Below are positions 5,529 to 5,996 of a stretch of 5,996 nucleotides of DNA, piece after piece (position 1 is the stretch's first letter; the number at the start of each line of letters is the position of its first letter). The notes beneath the pieces were generated by a model. The model was not told the origin of the DNA. It did not search any database and saw only the letters and a list, made by a program, of their open reading frames with translations. The translations under genes were made by a program, and so were the position numbers. Location of the stretch: positions 1-5,996 of the forward strand of contig JACQJE010000160.1 of assembly GCA_016205125.1 (NCBI GenBank), given 5' to 3'. The stretch comes from Deltaproteobacteria bacterium. Lineage in GTDB: Bacteria; Bdellovibrionota; O2-12-FULL-43-9; JACQJE01.

Positions 5529-5996
5529 ATGCGCCTGCTTTTGATTCACGCGGATAGTTTCTCTTTTGCAGTCACAGAGAAGACCTCTGTGGCGAAGGTG
5601 GCTGAGAAGCGTGAAGAGATCAAGATGTCCGGGCGCTTCAAGGAGTGCCTCGTCGCTTTTGTGGCAGTCGAAAAGGGGGATGAGAAATCCCTTGTGAACA
5701 CGGCGAAAGAAACTGCTCAGGCGATTTCCGACAATGCGGAGAAACTCGGCACCAGAAATATTGTCGTCTATCCCTATGCCCACCTCTCGAGTGAACTTGC
5801 AGCGCCACGACTGGCTGACAGAGGTTTTTACCGCGTCTACGAAGAGTTGAAGGAGAAGAAGGGATACAAGGTCAAGGCGGCGCCGTTTGGGTATTACAAG
5901 AGCTTCAAGATCTCCTGCAAAGGGCACCCTCTCTCAGAATTGGGGAAAACGATCACTGCCGCAAAGAAAAAAGGAGAAAAAGAGGAGGCGCACGAA
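5529..5996 (+). CDS. thrS: Threonyl-tRNA synthetase, archaeal-type N-terminal editing domain (partial)
   Basis: The reading frame stays open to the window end, giving the first 156 residues. They match the archaeal ThrRS editing domain (PF08915, D-aminoacyl-tRNA deacylase fold), not the TGS plus editing N-terminus usual in bacteria. Signatures are MRLLLIHADSFSF (1-13), YPYAHLSSELA (81-91), AAPFGYYKSFKISCKGHPLS (117-136) and SEL (136-138). By inspection His85, Tyr123, Lys124 and Glu137 correspond to the editing-pocket His, Tyr-Lys and Glu described in Pyrococcus ThrRS. The domain normally clears seryl-tRNA(Thr). The Lys/Glu-rich tail (144-156) looks like the linker to the catalytic core, which lies beyond the window. 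A free-standing editing protein, as in some Crenarchaeota, cannot be excluded. GAGGA (5515-5519), nine bases before the ATG, fixes the start; a nearer ATG at 5519 is out of frame and soon stops. Confidence 0.87.
   Translation, partial: MRLLLIHADSFSFAVTEKTSVAKVAEKREEIKMSGRFKECLVAFVAVEKGDEKSLVNTAKETAQAISDNAEKLGTRNIVVYPYAHLSSELAAPRLADRGFYRVYEELKEKKGYKVKAAPFGYYKSFKISCKGHPLSELGKTITAAKKKGEKEEAHE

Noticed and set aside
5475..5927. A 150-residue minus-strand frame at the right end
   Set aside because: It is opposite the well-supported ThrRS editing domain, whose conserved motifs account for this sequence.

Overview
The window looks like a Gram-negative bacterial chromosome segment. The evidence is classical signal peptides, a lipobox-bearing lipoprotein, a predicted outer-membrane beta-barrel, Shine-Dalgarno sites and a textbook sigma-54 promoter. 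The large metzincin lipoprotein is of a kind I associate with Bdellovibrionota and deltaproteobacteria-like lineages, but I cannot fix the taxon from sequence alone. One gene points elsewhere: the rightmost ORF opens with the archaeal-type editing domain of threonyl-tRNA synthetase.

Layout. Positions 1-146 are non-coding and probably lie between divergent genes. They hold a strong minus-strand ribosome-binding site at the extreme left edge, a set of nested inverted repeats (37-93), and a sigma-54 -24/-12 promoter (116-131) reading right. Next come three plus-strand genes in a probable operon: a small exported protein of unknown function (147-557), an outer-membrane beta-barrel protein (625-1467) and a 1108-residue lipoprotein zinc metalloprotease (1488-4814). 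A short gap (4815-4941) carries a plausible sigma-70-type promoter. It is followed by a second tight gene group: a DUF433 antitoxin-like gene (4942-5172), a DUF5615 PIN-like toxin gene overlapping it by 20 bases (5153-5512), and, 16 bases on, the 5' part of an archaeal-type thrS (5529 to the window end).

How the genes may work together. All three products of the first operon carry export signals and are predicted to sit in or beyond the cell envelope: one free or membrane-tethered, one in the outer membrane, one lipid-anchored. A sigma-54 promoter with upstream palindromes would put this set under an enhancer-binding activator, so it is probably an inducible envelope function. The substrate is unknown. 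The second group is a toxin-antitoxin-like pair that appears to share a transcript with an essential-looking tRNA synthetase gene, which is unusual. No tRNA, rRNA, CRISPR array, insertion sequence or phage gene was seen.
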